A stretch of 41,658 bases of DNA from Mycetohabitans rhizoxinica HKI 454 (GTDB lineage Bacteria; Pseudomonadota; Gammaproteobacteria; Burkholderiales; Burkholderiaceae): contig NC_014722.1 in NCBI RefSeq assembly GCF_000198775.1, forward strand, positions 2,120,540 through 2,162,197, given 5' to 3'. The position numbers and the translations under genes are program-made. Positions 1-8,081 of this stretch are shown here, piece after piece (within the stretch, counting starts at the first letter, position 1; each line of letters begins with the position of its first letter). A model generated the notes under the pieces. It worked only from the letters and a program-made list of their open reading frames with translations. It did not search any database and had not been told where the DNA came from.

Positions 1-2
1 AG

Positions 3-521
3 CGCAAATGGCTGAAAATCGCAGCCAGATATCCGAAAATGCGCATAGAAGAGCAGCAGCGACTGCATCAACGCATGGCCGAGTGGATCCGCATGACGCC
101 GGAGCAGCGGCGCGTCGCGCGTGAAAACTACCAGTTGTCCAAGGAACTCTCCGTACAAGCACGCGAGAAGGCGTGGAGCGCCTATCAGCAATTGCCCGAC
201 GAATTGAAGCGCAAGCTGGCGGCCGCCGAGAAAGCACGGCGCCCGACCGTAGTTAGCGCGCCGCCGAGCGGTAAGCGTGAAATCAAGGACTTGGGCAAGC
301 TTGAGCGCTCGCGCGAACGCGCCGATGCCGCCGCGGCCGCGCCACGTGCCGGCGCGTCGGCAAGTGCGGCAACAGGCGTCCCGGGCACACCACCCGGCGT
401 CAATCCAACACCGTCGGCGTCGGCCGCTGCGTCGACATCGCCCCCAGCCGCTGGCTCACCAACCGAGCCGGAAAAGCCGGCGCAGTCGGTGCCGTGGTTC
501 TTCAACGATCACGCGCAGTGA
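3..521 (+). CDS. DUF3106-type protein, 5' end outside window
   Basis: The reading frame is open from the first complete codon in the window, and residues before the first ATG (position 39) read RKWLKIAARYPKM. The true start therefore lies upstream and only the C-terminal part is seen. The motif series WLKIA..YP, RMAEW, TPEQRRVARENY and a later YQQLP is typical of the DUF3106 family, small proteobacterial proteins of unknown function, usually with a signal peptide (not visible here). The last ~70 residues are a low-complexity Ala/Pro/Ser/Thr tail ending in VPWFFNDHAQ. The stop overlaps the likely GTG start of the following RDD gene, so the two are probably translationally coupled. The family call is from memory of motif spacing; no biochemical role can be claimed. 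Confidence 0.7.
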   Translation, partial: RKWLKIAARYPKMRIEEQQRLHQRMAEWIRMTPEQRRVARENYQLSKELSVQAREKAWSAYQQLPDELKRKLAAAEKARRPTVVSAPPSGKREIKDLGKLERSRERADAAAAAPRAGASASAATGVPGTPPGVNPTPSASAAASTSPPAAGSPTEPEKPAQSVPWFFNDHAQ

Positions 522-1021
522 ATCCGCCGCGTGAACACCTGCGTCATAGCCGCGCCCCATCGCTGTGGCACCGCCTGCTGTGCGCGGTCTACGAAGGCGT
601 GATCCTGTTTGGCGTCGTCTTCATTGCCGGCTACCTATTCAGCACGCTGACCCAGCAACGCAATGGATTGACGTATCACAATCTGTTGGCCGGCTGGATC
701 GTTCTCGTCGTCGGCGCGTATTTCATCTGGTTTTGGACCCATGGCGGCCAGACATTGCCAATGAAAACTTGGCGACTACGGCTCGTCGACCATACGCTCG
801 CACCGCTCGGGATGGGGCGCGCGATGCTGCGCTACGTGCTTGCCTGGCTATGGTTCCTACCGCCGCTGGCGCTCCATTCGATGTTCGGTGGGTCGGTGCC
901 GCACACACTGCTCGCGCTGTTCGCGTGGATGGCGCTATGGGCCAGCACGCAATGGCTGGATCCGGATCGGCAATGGTTGCATGACCGGCTGGCTGGCACC
1001 CGCATTGTCGCTGCCCCGTAA
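518..1021 (+). CDS. RDD family membrane protein
   Basis: A 167-residue integral membrane protein with hydrophobic stretches near the N-terminus (AVYEGVILFGVVFIAGYLF), in the middle (NLLAGWIVLVVGAYFIWFW) and toward the C-terminus (MLRYVLAWLWFLPPLAL, LLALFAWMALWAS). The conserved ends QTLPMKTWRLRLVD and DRQWLHDRLAGTRIV are characteristic of RDD proteins; the D in LHDRLAGT is one of the family aspartates. Some RDD proteins have been linked to ion or solute transport, but no substrate can be inferred here. I prefer the GTG at 518, which overlaps the upstream stop in a GTGA junction. A GTG at 494 in the same frame is the alternative and adds eight residues. Confidence 0.8.
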   Translation: MNPPREHLRHSRAPSLWHRLLCAVYEGVILFGVVFIAGYLFSTLTQQRNGLTYHNLLAGWIVLVVGAYFIWFWTHGGQTLPMKTWRLRLVDHTLAPLGMGRAMLRYVLAWLWFLPPLALHSMFGGSVPHTLLALFAWMALWASTQWLDPDRQWLHDRLAGTRIVAAP

Positions 1022-1371
1022 TAAGAACGTCTTGTGATTGTCGCGTCAAACGCGCCGCCTGTTGCCAACGCCGATGACGGCTCCGGCACACATCGATACC
1101 GCTTCCTGTTGCACGATATTGAACGCTCCCGGCCTGGCGGGCCGCTGCCGGGCGCCGCTGAAACGGACCGATCATGGCGCGCCGACCCGCCGCTCTCAGC
1201 GCTCGCACTTCTGCAGGGTTCCACTGAATCTATTACATAGGTCTGCTAAACCTATCAATCTGTCTGATACAATAAAACCTACGCCTCAGTGCGAGGACGG
1301 CAGTTTATAATCCGGCGATCTCGCCCGTGCGAGCCCACCAGCCGGAGTTTCCGGCGCACAGAGCCGACGCC
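1022..1371. other. Intergenic region between the RDD gene and the TetR gene
   Basis: No convincing gene is seen in these 350 bases. Short open frames on both strands have no recognisable composition. The right-hand part (about 1225-1320) is more A/T rich than its surroundings and holds the inverted repeat listed separately plus a -10-like TACAAT at 1268-1273. It is therefore the likely promoter region of the downstream TetR-LOG pair. Confidence 0.5.
1237..1255. promoter_or_regulatory. Inverted repeat, candidate TetR-family operator
   Basis: A perfect 6-bp inverted repeat ATAGGT/ACCTAT with a 7-base spacer lies about 115 bases before the TetR start, in an A/T-rich patch and just upstream of the -10-like TACAAT (1268-1273). 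TetR-family proteins bind palindromes of roughly this size and often repress their own promoter, so autoregulation is a reasonable inference. The binding itself is not shown by sequence. Confidence 0.4.
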
Positions 1372-2127
1372 ATGGAATCGAAACCGCCCCGTCGCACCCG
1401 CGACCGAATCCTCGAACTGTCGTTGCGACTCTTCAATGAGATCGGCGAGCCGAACGTCACGACGACGACGATCGCCGAGGAAATGGAAATCAGCCCGGGA
1501 AACCTGTACTACCATTTCCGCAACAAGGACGACATCATCAACAGCATCTTCGCTCAGTTCGAGCAAGAGATCAGCAAGCGACTACGCTTTCCCGATGACC
1601 ATCGTCCGACCATCGATGAGATGTGGGCCTATCTGGCATACATGGCGGATTTTCTGTGGACGTACCGGTTCCTCTATCGGGACCTGAATGATTTGCTGGC
1701 GCGCAACCGCACATTGGAGACGCACTTCAAGCAGATCATCACGCACAAAGTCAATTTCGCGCGCCAGTTGTGCGAGCAATTGATCGCCGATGGCGAGATG
1801 GAAGCAACGCCCCAGGAGATCAGCGTAATCTCGACCAACATTGGCGTGATCTCGACCTATTGGCTGTCGTACCAGTTCGTGATGAACCCGCGCAAGTACA
1901 ACGACCAGGAGGCGATCCAGGCCGAATTGCACCAGGCGAGCCTGCACATCGTATCGCTGATGGCCCCTTATCTGCGCGGACGTTCACGCCAATTGTTCGA
2001 TGACCTGGTATCCGGCCGGTTGCCGATGCGCGAATTCACCGCCTACCTGCCGCCGCGCGATGGCAGGGGCGAGGCACAGTCCGACGCGGGCAAGGCCGAG
2101 ACGCAACGCCCGAAGGGGGCGCGATGA
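1372..2127 (+). CDS. TetR/AcrR family transcriptional regulator
   Basis: A 251-residue one-component regulator. The N-terminal helix-turn-helix spans about residues 10-55 (DRILELSLRLFNEIGEPN, then TTTIAEEMEISPGNLYYHFR, then NKDDII), the classic TetR recognition-helix context with GNLYYHF. The remaining ~190 residues are the helical ligand and dimer domain and resemble the TetR_C subgroup common in Burkholderia; the inducer is unknown. The ATG at 1372 starts just before the conserved DNA-binding domain. An upstream in-frame GTG at 1327 would add a non-conserved leader. The stop overlaps the ATG of the LOG gene (ATGA), so the two are co-transcribed and probably translationally coupled. Confidence 0.88.
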   Translation: MESKPPRRTRDRILELSLRLFNEIGEPNVTTTTIAEEMEISPGNLYYHFRNKDDIINSIFAQFEQEISKRLRFPDDHRPTIDEMWAYLAYMADFLWTYRFLYRDLNDLLARNRTLETHFKQIITHKVNFARQLCEQLIADGEMEATPQEISVISTNIGVISTYWLSYQFVMNPRKYNDQEAIQAELHQASLHIVSLMAPYLRGRSRQLFDDLVSGRLPMREFTAYLPPRDGRGEAQSDAGKAETQRPKGAR

Positions 2128-2711
2128 TGAGTTCGGTGTGCGTATATTGTGGCTCCGCTATCGGCCGTCGGGACGAATACCGGCAGGCGGCGCAGGCGTT
2201 CGGTCGCGCGCTCGCGCAAGCGGGCCTCACACTGATCTATGGCGGAGGCCACGTCGGCTTGATGGGCGAGATCGCGGATGCCGTGCTGCAAGCGCAAGGC
2301 CATGCGATCGGCGTGATCCCGCAGCTGTTGATCGACAAGGAAGTCGGTCATCGCGGCTTGTCCGAGTTGCACGTTGTCGCGAACATGCACGAGCGCAAGA
2401 AAATGATGGCTGACCTGAGCAATGCGTTCGTCGCGCTCCCTGGCGGCGCCGGCACGTTCGAGGAGTTGTTCGAGGTCTACACGTGGTCGCAACTTGGCTA
2501 TCACCAAAAGCCGATCGGTCTGCTCAACGTCGCCGGCTATTACGATCCACTGCTGGCAATGCTGCGCCACACCGCCAATGAGGGTTTCATGCGGCACGAC
2601 TACATTGGGCTGCTCCAGGTGGAGTCAGACGCCGACGCGTTGCTCGACAAGCTGCAACGCTACGTCCCGCCGGTCGGCGACAAGTGGTCGGAGAAGCGCG
2701 AAGCGGTCTAG
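2124..2711 (+). CDS. LOG family protein (TIGR00730-type Rossmann fold)
   Basis: A 195-residue protein of the LOG/'lysine decarboxylase-like' family. The nucleotide-binding GGGHVGLMGEIADA lies at about residues 40-53. The conserved catalytic stretch MHERKKMM is near residues 88-95 and PGGAGTFEELFE at 106-117. Characterised members are cytokinin riboside 5'-monophosphate phosphoribohydrolases that split nucleotide monophosphates into base and ribose 5-phosphate; the bacterial housekeeping substrate is not certain. It is translationally coupled to the TetR gene by an ATGA overlap, with a second ATG at 2127 as an alternative start. In a host-associated bacterium a cytokinin-related activity is conceivable, but nothing in the sequence proves it. 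Confidence 0.88.
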   Translation: MMSSVCVYCGSAIGRRDEYRQAAQAFGRALAQAGLTLIYGGGHVGLMGEIADAVLQAQGHAIGVIPQLLIDKEVGHRGLSELHVVANMHERKKMMADLSNAFVALPGGAGTFEELFEVYTWSQLGYHQKPIGLLNVAGYYDPLLAMLRHTANEGFMRHDYIGLLQVESDADALLDKLQRYVPPVGDKWSEKREAV

Positions 2712-2990
2712 CCGCATGGGGCGGGTCGCGGCGGACGCGGCGTGCCCGGCGGGCGGATGATCCGCACCCTGTCACGCAACGGATACCCAGACGACACTGC
2801 CTTGAGCGCCGCCAGCCGGGAAACCGGCGCGTCGGTGTCGACGTGGCGTGCTGCGCTGGCAGAAGCAGCCATCGCGCGGCTGACCATACTGAGGAAGATC
2901 GTGGTACGGGCCGTGGCGAGGCCGAGCGAGCGGGCGACGCGAATAGCGGCTCAACAGGATAGTCTGCCCGCACGACGAAATCGGCGCCAA

Positions 2991-3626
2991 TCATTTGCCG
3001 CGCGTCGCGCGTGCCACCAACGGCGCGAACTGACGGCGCACCGGCACCATGTCCGTCGCCATGCCGCGAAAGCCAAGCTGCACGCCGTGCCACAACGGCG
3101 GCAACGCATACGCGGCAAGCGCCAGGAACACCAGCATGCACAGCAGGAACAGCCCCGGCATGAACAACGCGAGCAACAGCCCGGCGACGGCAATCGTGTC
3201 CTCCACAAGCGACACGACCCAGGTCGATGGCGGCTGCTGCGCGAGATTAATTAACGCGCGGGCGCCGGCCTTGACCAGATGCGCGGTGCCGGCGATCGCC
3301 GCGCCGGCCAACGCCGCCGCCGCCAAGACGCGCGGATCGGCATAGCCGGCCGCGCCATAAGCGAGCATCGCGCCAGCCGGGATGCGAATCAGCGTGTGCA
3401 GTGCGTCCCATAGCGAGTCGACCGCAGGCACCTTGTCGGCCAGGAATTCGGCGATCGCAAACAGCACTGCGGCGCCGATGATCCATGGCGAATCCAGTAG
3501 CGATAACGCATCGGGAAGACGCACGACGTCGAACGACGCGAGCAGGCCGGTCAACAGAACCGTCAGGTACAAGCGCAGTCCGCTTGCCCACGCAAGCCCG
3601 GTTGCCAGAGAAAGGGCGTAGAGCAT
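2991..3626 (-). CDS. DUF4126 domain membrane protein
   Basis: About 211 residues of mostly hydrophobic sequence with several transmembrane segments: the first residues (YALSLATGLAWASGLRLYLT), WIIGAAVLFAIAEFLADK, a long Ala-rich pair around AAALAGAAIAGTAHLVKAG, and AVAGLLLALFMPGLFLLCML. The early ASGLRLYL together with EFLADKVPAVDSLWDALHT is typical of DUF4126. The function of this family is unknown. The ATG at 3626 is chosen because AAGGAGG sits a few bases upstream on the minus strand; the longer open frame to 3686 lacks conserved content. It stands alone, convergent with the LOG gene across about 280 bases in which I see no gene. Confidence 0.78.
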   Translation of the reverse strand: MLYALSLATGLAWASGLRLYLTVLLTGLLASFDVVRLPDALSLLDSPWIIGAAVLFAIAEFLADKVPAVDSLWDALHTLIRIPAGAMLAYGAAGYADPRVLAAAALAGAAIAGTAHLVKAGARALINLAQQPPSTWVVSLVEDTIAVAGLLLALFMPGLFLLCMLVFLALAAYALPPLWHGVQLGFRGMATDMVPVRRQFAPLVARATRGK

Positions 3627-3749
3627 TCCCGCCTCCTTGCGCGCCCCCGCGCACACCGGCAAGGGCCAGTGCAGCGCGCGCCGCAAGCGTCAGTGTTGAA
3701 TAAACCTAAAACCATTATAGCGACAGTTGCCGCGCGTGCGCCGGCTGGC

Positions 3750-4070
3750 TCAATGGCCAGATGTGAGCTTCAAGCCAATCAACCCGGCCAGGATCAGTAC
3801 TGCACTGCCCGCTCGGGCCGGCGTCAGCGCCTCACCCATCATCACGATGCCGAACACAAACGCGCCCAGCGCGCCGATGCCGGTCCACACCGCATACGCT
3901 GTGCCTAGTGGCAACTGTTTCATCGCCAGCGCCAGCAAACCGAAGCTGGCCAGCGCCGTCACCATTGTGAAGATCGACCAGCCAGGCCGAGAAAAGCCAT
4001 CCGAGCTCTTCAGGCCGGCGGCCCATGCGACTTCGAGCAGGCCCGCAATCACAAGAAAAATCCACGCCAT
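3750..4070 (-). CDS. gdx: Small multidrug resistance-type guanidinium exporter Gdx (SugE)
   Basis: At 106 residues it has the usual length for SMR proteins, which have four transmembrane helices and work as antiparallel dimers in the inner membrane. The essential glutamate is in helix 1 (AGLLEVAWAAGLKSS). The run GTAYAVWTGIGALGAFVFG and the end LILAGLIGLKLTSGH match the SugE/Gdx branch rather than EmrE. Characterised Gdx proteins exchange guanidinium for protons and some carry quaternary ammonium compounds. The upstream leader carries two hairpins of the guanidine-II riboswitch class, which strongly supports guanidinium as the physiological ligand. An SD-like AAGGTGG lies about 7 bases before the ATG. 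Confidence 0.92.
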   Translation of the reverse strand: MAWIFLVIAGLLEVAWAAGLKSSDGFSRPGWSIFTMVTALASFGLLALAMKQLPLGTAYAVWTGIGALGAFVFGIVMMGEALTPARAGSAVLILAGLIGLKLTSGH

Positions 4071-4091
4071 CGGCTACCACCTTGACGAAAT

Positions 4092-4134
4092 GGGGTCGTC
4101 CCCGATACGAACCGTAGCGCGCGGGCCGTCCCGC
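4092..4134 (-). promoter_or_regulatory. Guanidine-II (mini-ykkC) riboswitch upstream of gdx
   Basis: Read on the minus strand, the gdx leader has two small hairpins with four-base ACGR loops. The first is GCGGG-ACGG-CCCGC (4134 to 4121) and the second GGGG-ACGA-CCCC (4103 to 4092), separated by 17 bases. Two GC-rich stems, each capped by ACGR, define the guanidine-II class, in which the two loops dock and each binds guanidinium. The second hairpin ends about 21 bases before the gdx ATG, close to the SD-like AAGGTGG. Ligand binding would therefore most simply act on translation initiation. The family is known to lie upstream of sugE/gdx in proteobacteria, which matches this context. Confidence 0.9.
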
Positions 4135-4222
4135 ACAACAGGTTGCGTCGATTCTATCAAAGTGCCGTGCGCGCTGCCGAGCGTGGCTGTGCTGCAACAC
4201 AGCGCCGCATCAGGCGAGGCCG

Positions 4223-4921
4223 CTACTGTACGCCGGCGAGCCGGTATCCAACACCCGTTTCGGTCACGATATGCTCGGGCTGCGCAGGATCGCGCTCCAG
4301 CTTCTGTCGCAGATGCCCCATGTAGATGCGCAAGTAATGATGGCTCTCCACATGTGACGGCCCCCAGACGTCGCGCAGCAGCTGGCGGTGCGTCAGCACG
4401 CGGCCGGCATGGCGCACCAGCGTGACCAGCAGCCGGTATTCGATCGGCGTCAAATGCACCACCTCGCCATTCCGGGTCACGCGGCGTGCGCTCAAGTCCA
4501 CGACGATGCCGCCGAACTGGACTTGCGGCATGTCGTCCTGGCCGCCGCGATTGCGCCGGCGCAACTGCGCGCGGATCCGCGCCAGCAGCTCTGACACGCC
4601 GAACGGCTTGGTCAGGTAGTCGTCCGCCCCTGCATCCAACGCGGCCACTTTCTGCTCTTCCTGGCTGCGTGCGGATAACACAATAATCGGCAGATCGGTC
4701 CATCCGCGCAATTCGCGGATCACGTCCAGGCCGTCGGTATCGGGCAAGCCTAGGTCCACGATTACCAGGTCCGCCCGGCGCGTGGCGGCCTCGACCAGCC
4801 CCTGTCGGCCCGTGTCCGCGTCGAATACTGTCATGCCCTGCGCTTGCAGCGAAGTACCCACGAAACGACGGATTTGCTTTTCGTCCTCGATCAGGACAAT
4901 CGTCACGTTCGGCTCACTCAT
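4223..4921 (-). CDS. kdpE: KdpE, response regulator of the KdpDE system
   Basis: A 232-residue OmpR/PhoB-type regulator. The receiver domain (1-120) has the acidic pocket (IEDE, 11-14), phospho-acceptor Asp56 in VIVDLGLPDTDG and Lys105 in DYLTKPF. The C-terminal winged helix (about 130-230) contains PIEYRLLVTLVRHAGRVLTH and the KdpE-type VWGPSHVESHHYLRIYMGHL. It answers KdpD to activate high-affinity K+ uptake (kdpFABC) in characterised systems. Its start overlaps the kdpD stop by four bases (ATGA), so they form one transcription and translation unit. No kdpFABC genes are present in the window, so the target genes here are unknown. Confidence 0.95.
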   Translation of the reverse strand: MSEPNVTIVLIEDEKQIRRFVGTSLQAQGMTVFDADTGRQGLVEAATRRADLVIVDLGLPDTDGLDVIRELRGWTDLPIIVLSARSQEEQKVAALDAGADDYLTKPFGVSELLARIRAQLRRRNRGGQDDMPQVQFGGIVVDLSARRVTRNGEVVHLTPIEYRLLVTLVRHAGRVLTHRQLLRDVWGPSHVESHHYLRIYMGHLRQKLERDPAQPEHIVTETGVGYRLAGVQ

Positions 4922-7734
4922 GATTTCGGCGTGATTTCGCTAACCACATGCCCACTGCGCGCCGCATCGGCATCCTGTTCCTGCGCCTCATCCAGCACTT
5001 CGCCGCTGCCTGGCGGTACCTCATCGGCCGGCAACATGAACCAGAAGCGCGCCCCCAGCACGCGGCCTTGCACATCGACGCGGTTTTCCGCGCCGATTCG
5101 ACCGCCGTGAGCATCGACGATGGCCCGACAGATCGCCAACCCGAGGCCAATGCCGGGTTTAGCCGATTCCTTTTCGCCGCGCGTAAACTTGTCGAACACG
5201 CGCGCTTGCATGCCCGGCGGCAGGCCGGGGCCGCTATCCTCGATCGCCACTTTGACATAGCGGCGCGCGCCGTCCTCGACCACACCCGCATCAATCGACA
5301 GTGGCGCGCCGGTCGGCGTGTACTTCGCCGCATTCTCGAACAAGTTGGCGAACAAATGCTCCATCAGCACCGGATCGAGCCGCAGCAGCGGCAGCTCGGC
5401 CGGCACGCGCGTGTGCACCGGATGGGCGGCCAGGCTCCGGCGGCATGCGGCGAGTGCGGCGCCCACCATTTCCTCGAGCATCAACCACTGGCGATTGAGC
5501 CGGACCGCGCCGGCCTGCAGCCGGGCCATATCCAACAAGTTGGTCACCAAGCGCGTCATGCGCAGCGCTTCCTCGTGGATCGCCTCAATCAGGTCGCGCT
5601 CGGCCTGCGGCCGAGGCGGCGCACCACCGCTTTGCTGCTCGGCGAGCATCGACGCAAAGCCGACGATGGCCGTCAGCGGCGTGCGCAAGTCGTGCGAAAT
5701 GGCCGATAACAGCGAGTTGCGCAGCCGCTCGGACTCCATGCTGACCAACGCGTCCTGCGCGATCTCGACGTAGTGCACGCGCTCCAGCGCGAGTGCGATC
5801 TGTGCAGCAAACGTATCGATCATGCGACGCTGCTCGGGCACGGCCAGGTCCTCAAAGCGCGACACCACCAGTGCCAGCACACCGCGCGTGCGCATTGGCG
5901 CCTTCAGCGGCAGATAGAGCGCGTCGGCGGCCGGCAACGTATCGGTGCTCTGCCCGGCGGGCTTTTGCTGGTCATAGACCCATTGCGCGATATCGGTATC
6001 GAGTGCCGGCGGCTGCAGCATGATTGCCGGATCCGGCTCCTCGACCTTCTGCCTGACTTTGTCGTGGCTGTCCGGCAACAAGATCGCCACGCGCGCCTGG
6101 AACACTTCTGCGACATGCCGCATGCCGATCTCGATGATCTGGTCGGTGGCAAGCGCGGCACCCAGCTCACGCGTCATCGCGTACATCGCGCTGGTGCGCC
6201 GCTCGCGCAGCGTCGCGATACGCGCCTGCCGGCGCAGGCTCGACGTCAGATGGCTGATCGTCAGCGACGTGAGCAGCATCACGGCGAACGTCAATAGGTA
6301 TTGCGTGTCGGACACCGACAGCGATATACGCGGCGGCACGAAGAAAAAGTCGAACGACGCGACGCTGAGAAACGATATCAGTACGCCCGGACCACGCCCC
6401 AGCCTCGCGGCAGCAAAGATCACACCGAGCAGGTATAGCATGGCCAGGTTCGCCAGATCGATCCGGTGCAGCAACTCGGTCGCCACCACCGTGATGCCGG
6501 CACTGATCGCCGCCGCATACGCGTAGTAACGCAGCTTCGAGCGGCGCTCGTCACCCAGCAACGACGCGAAGCTGCGCACGTCGCCGCGTGCGCCACGCCG
6601 CTGGTGCGCGCGGCCGGCGCCCACCAGCGTCACGTCGATGTCGGACGCCGATTGCAGCAACCGCTCGCCGACCGACGGGGCAAGCCAGCGTCGCGTGCGC
6701 GGCACACCGGCGACGAGCCTAGATACGTTGCGCATCCTCGCATAAGCCAGCAGCGTACGGGCCGCGTCGGGCCCATCTAGCGTCACTGTCTCGGCGCCTA
6801 GCTCGGCGGCCAACTTCAACGCATCGAGAGTGCGCTTTCGGACGGTGTCCGGCAGCCGTTGCAGCGTCGGCGTCTCGACATAGACCGCCAGCCAATCCGC
6901 CTTCAAGCTCGCCGCGAGCCGCGCGGCTGCGCGCACCAGCGTCGCACTCTCCGAGCCCGGGCCGACGCACGCGATGATCCGCTCGCGCGCGTGCCAGACG
7001 CGCTCGATCGACTGATCCGCGCGATACTCGCGCATCTGCGCATCCACCCGATCCGCGGTGCGTCGCAACGCCAGCTCCCGCAACGCGATCAGGTTGCCCT
7101 TGCGAAAGAAATGGCGGACCGCGTGCTCTGCCTGCTGTGGCAGATAGACCTTGCCGTCGCGCAAGCGCGCGAGCAGCTCGTCCGCAGGCAGATCCACCAG
7201 CGTGACCTCGTCGGCCAGATCGAATATTCGGTCCGGGATCGTTTCCCATACGCGAATGCCAGTGATCTGGCCAATCACATCGTTTAGGCTTTCAAGATGC
7301 TGAACGTTGAGCGTCGTGTAGACGTCGATCCCGGCATCCAGCAGTTCCTGCACATCCTGCCAACGCTTCAAGTGGCGTGCGCCGGGCACGTTCGAATGCG
7401 CAAGCTCATCGACCAGGATCAACTGCGGCCTGCGTGCTAGCGCCGCGTTCAGATCGAATTCCGGCAGCACCTTGCCGCGATACGGATAACGGGCAGCGGG
7501 AATCGACGGCAATCCATCGAGCAGCGCCAAGGTTTCCCTGCGTCCATGGGTTTCCGCCACGCCGACCACGACGTCAACGCCTTCGTCGCGGCATCGCCGT
7601 GCCGCCTGCAGCATCGCGAACGTCTTACCCACGCCCGCCGACGCGCCAAAAAAAATTTTCAGCTTGCCGCGCTGTTTTTTTTCCTCCTCGCGTTGCAACT
7701 TGTCGAGCAATTCGTCAGGATCGGGGCGTTCCAT
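4918..7734 (-). CDS. kdpD: KdpD, potassium/turgor-responsive sensor histidine kinase
   Basis: A 938-residue kinase with the complete KdpD architecture. The N-terminal KdpD domain has a Walker A at residues 30-38 (GASAGVGKT) and DELAHSNVPGARHLKRWQDV. A universal-stress-like domain follows, then clustered transmembrane helices (AAISAGITVVATELLHR through LTFAVMLLTSLTISHL), a GAF-like segment, and the kinase core with His681 in SAISHDLRTPL. The ATPase boxes are NLFENAAKYTP, DSGPGLPPG and GLGLAICRAIVDAHGG. It phosphorylates KdpE. In most relatives kdpD follows kdpFABC; here the upstream side is a 347-base gap and a divergent F-box gene, so the pair is separated from its usual transporter operon. 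The kinase itself looks intact. Confidence 0.95.
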   Translation of the reverse strand: MERPDPDELLDKLQREEEKKQRGKLKIFFGASAGVGKTFAMLQAARRCRDEGVDVVVGVAETHGRRETLALLDGLPSIPAARYPYRGKVLPEFDLNAALARRPQLILVDELAHSNVPGARHLKRWQDVQELLDAGIDVYTTLNVQHLESLNDVIGQITGIRVWETIPDRIFDLADEVTLVDLPADELLARLRDGKVYLPQQAEHAVRHFFRKGNLIALRELALRRTADRVDAQMREYRADQSIERVWHARERIIACVGPGSESATLVRAAARLAASLKADWLAVYVETPTLQRLPDTVRKRTLDALKLAAELGAETVTLDGPDAARTLLAYARMRNVSRLVAGVPRTRRWLAPSVGERLLQSASDIDVTLVGAGRAHQRRGARGDVRSFASLLGDERRSKLRYYAYAAAISAGITVVATELLHRIDLANLAMLYLLGVIFAAARLGRGPGVLISFLSVASFDFFFVPPRISLSVSDTQYLLTFAVMLLTSLTISHLTSSLRRQARIATLRERRTSAMYAMTRELGAALATDQIIEIGMRHVAEVFQARVAILLPDSHDKVRQKVEEPDPAIMLQPPALDTDIAQWVYDQQKPAGQSTDTLPAADALYLPLKAPMRTRGVLALVVSRFEDLAVPEQRRMIDTFAAQIALALERVHYVEIAQDALVSMESERLRNSLLSAISHDLRTPLTAIVGFASMLAEQQSGGAPPRPQAERDLIEAIHEEALRMTRLVTNLLDMARLQAGAVRLNRQWLMLEEMVGAALAACRRSLAAHPVHTRVPAELPLLRLDPVLMEHLFANLFENAAKYTPTGAPLSIDAGVVEDGARRYVKVAIEDSGPGLPPGMQARVFDKFTRGEKESAKPGIGLGLAICRAIVDAHGGRIGAENRVDVQGRVLGARFWFMLPADEVPPGSGEVLDEAQEQDADAARSGHVVSEITPKS

Positions 7735-8081
7735 TCACGTATTGAAAGTCCAAGGCAGGCCGCGCCTGCGTGCGGGCTCCAGTATGCCCGAGCCTGAGCA
7801 CCGTAAACGATCTTTCGCGCGAAGCCGACCCAGCACAAGCGTGGCTGCATGGCGCGCGCGTGCTCAAAACGCATCCAATGTGAAACAGGCGGCGCCAAAT
7901 CATGTCAGTGTACGCTCACAATATGGCTAGTATGCTCGCTTCATCCGTCAAGTCCCGTCTGCTTATCGACGGCGACAGACACGCGCGGCGGCCGTTGCGG
8001 TTGAATCAAGGCTCACCGTTATAGATGGCCCCCGCGGCCCCCCGCGAGCCCATCGCGACTGGCCAATACTAGGAGAGATAA
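7735..8081. other. Divergent intergenic region between kdpD and the F-box gene
   Basis: No gene or recognisable remnant of kdpC/kdpB is seen in these 347 bases on either strand. It should contain the promoters of both flanking genes. On the plus strand a weak pair TTGCGG (7995-8000) and TATAGA (8020-8025) is 19 bases apart. I searched by eye for a TTCG-N16-TTCG hrp-type box before the F-box gene and did not find one. Confidence 0.5.

Noticed and set aside
2712..2990. Possible small gene between the LOG gene and the DUF4126 gene
   Set aside because: Several open frames exist but all have Arg-rich random-looking composition, no good SD, and no known motif.
7921..8081. hrp/PIP-type box before the F-box gene
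   Set aside because: No TTCG pair at 16-base spacing is present, so type III co-regulation is not supported by a promoter motif.
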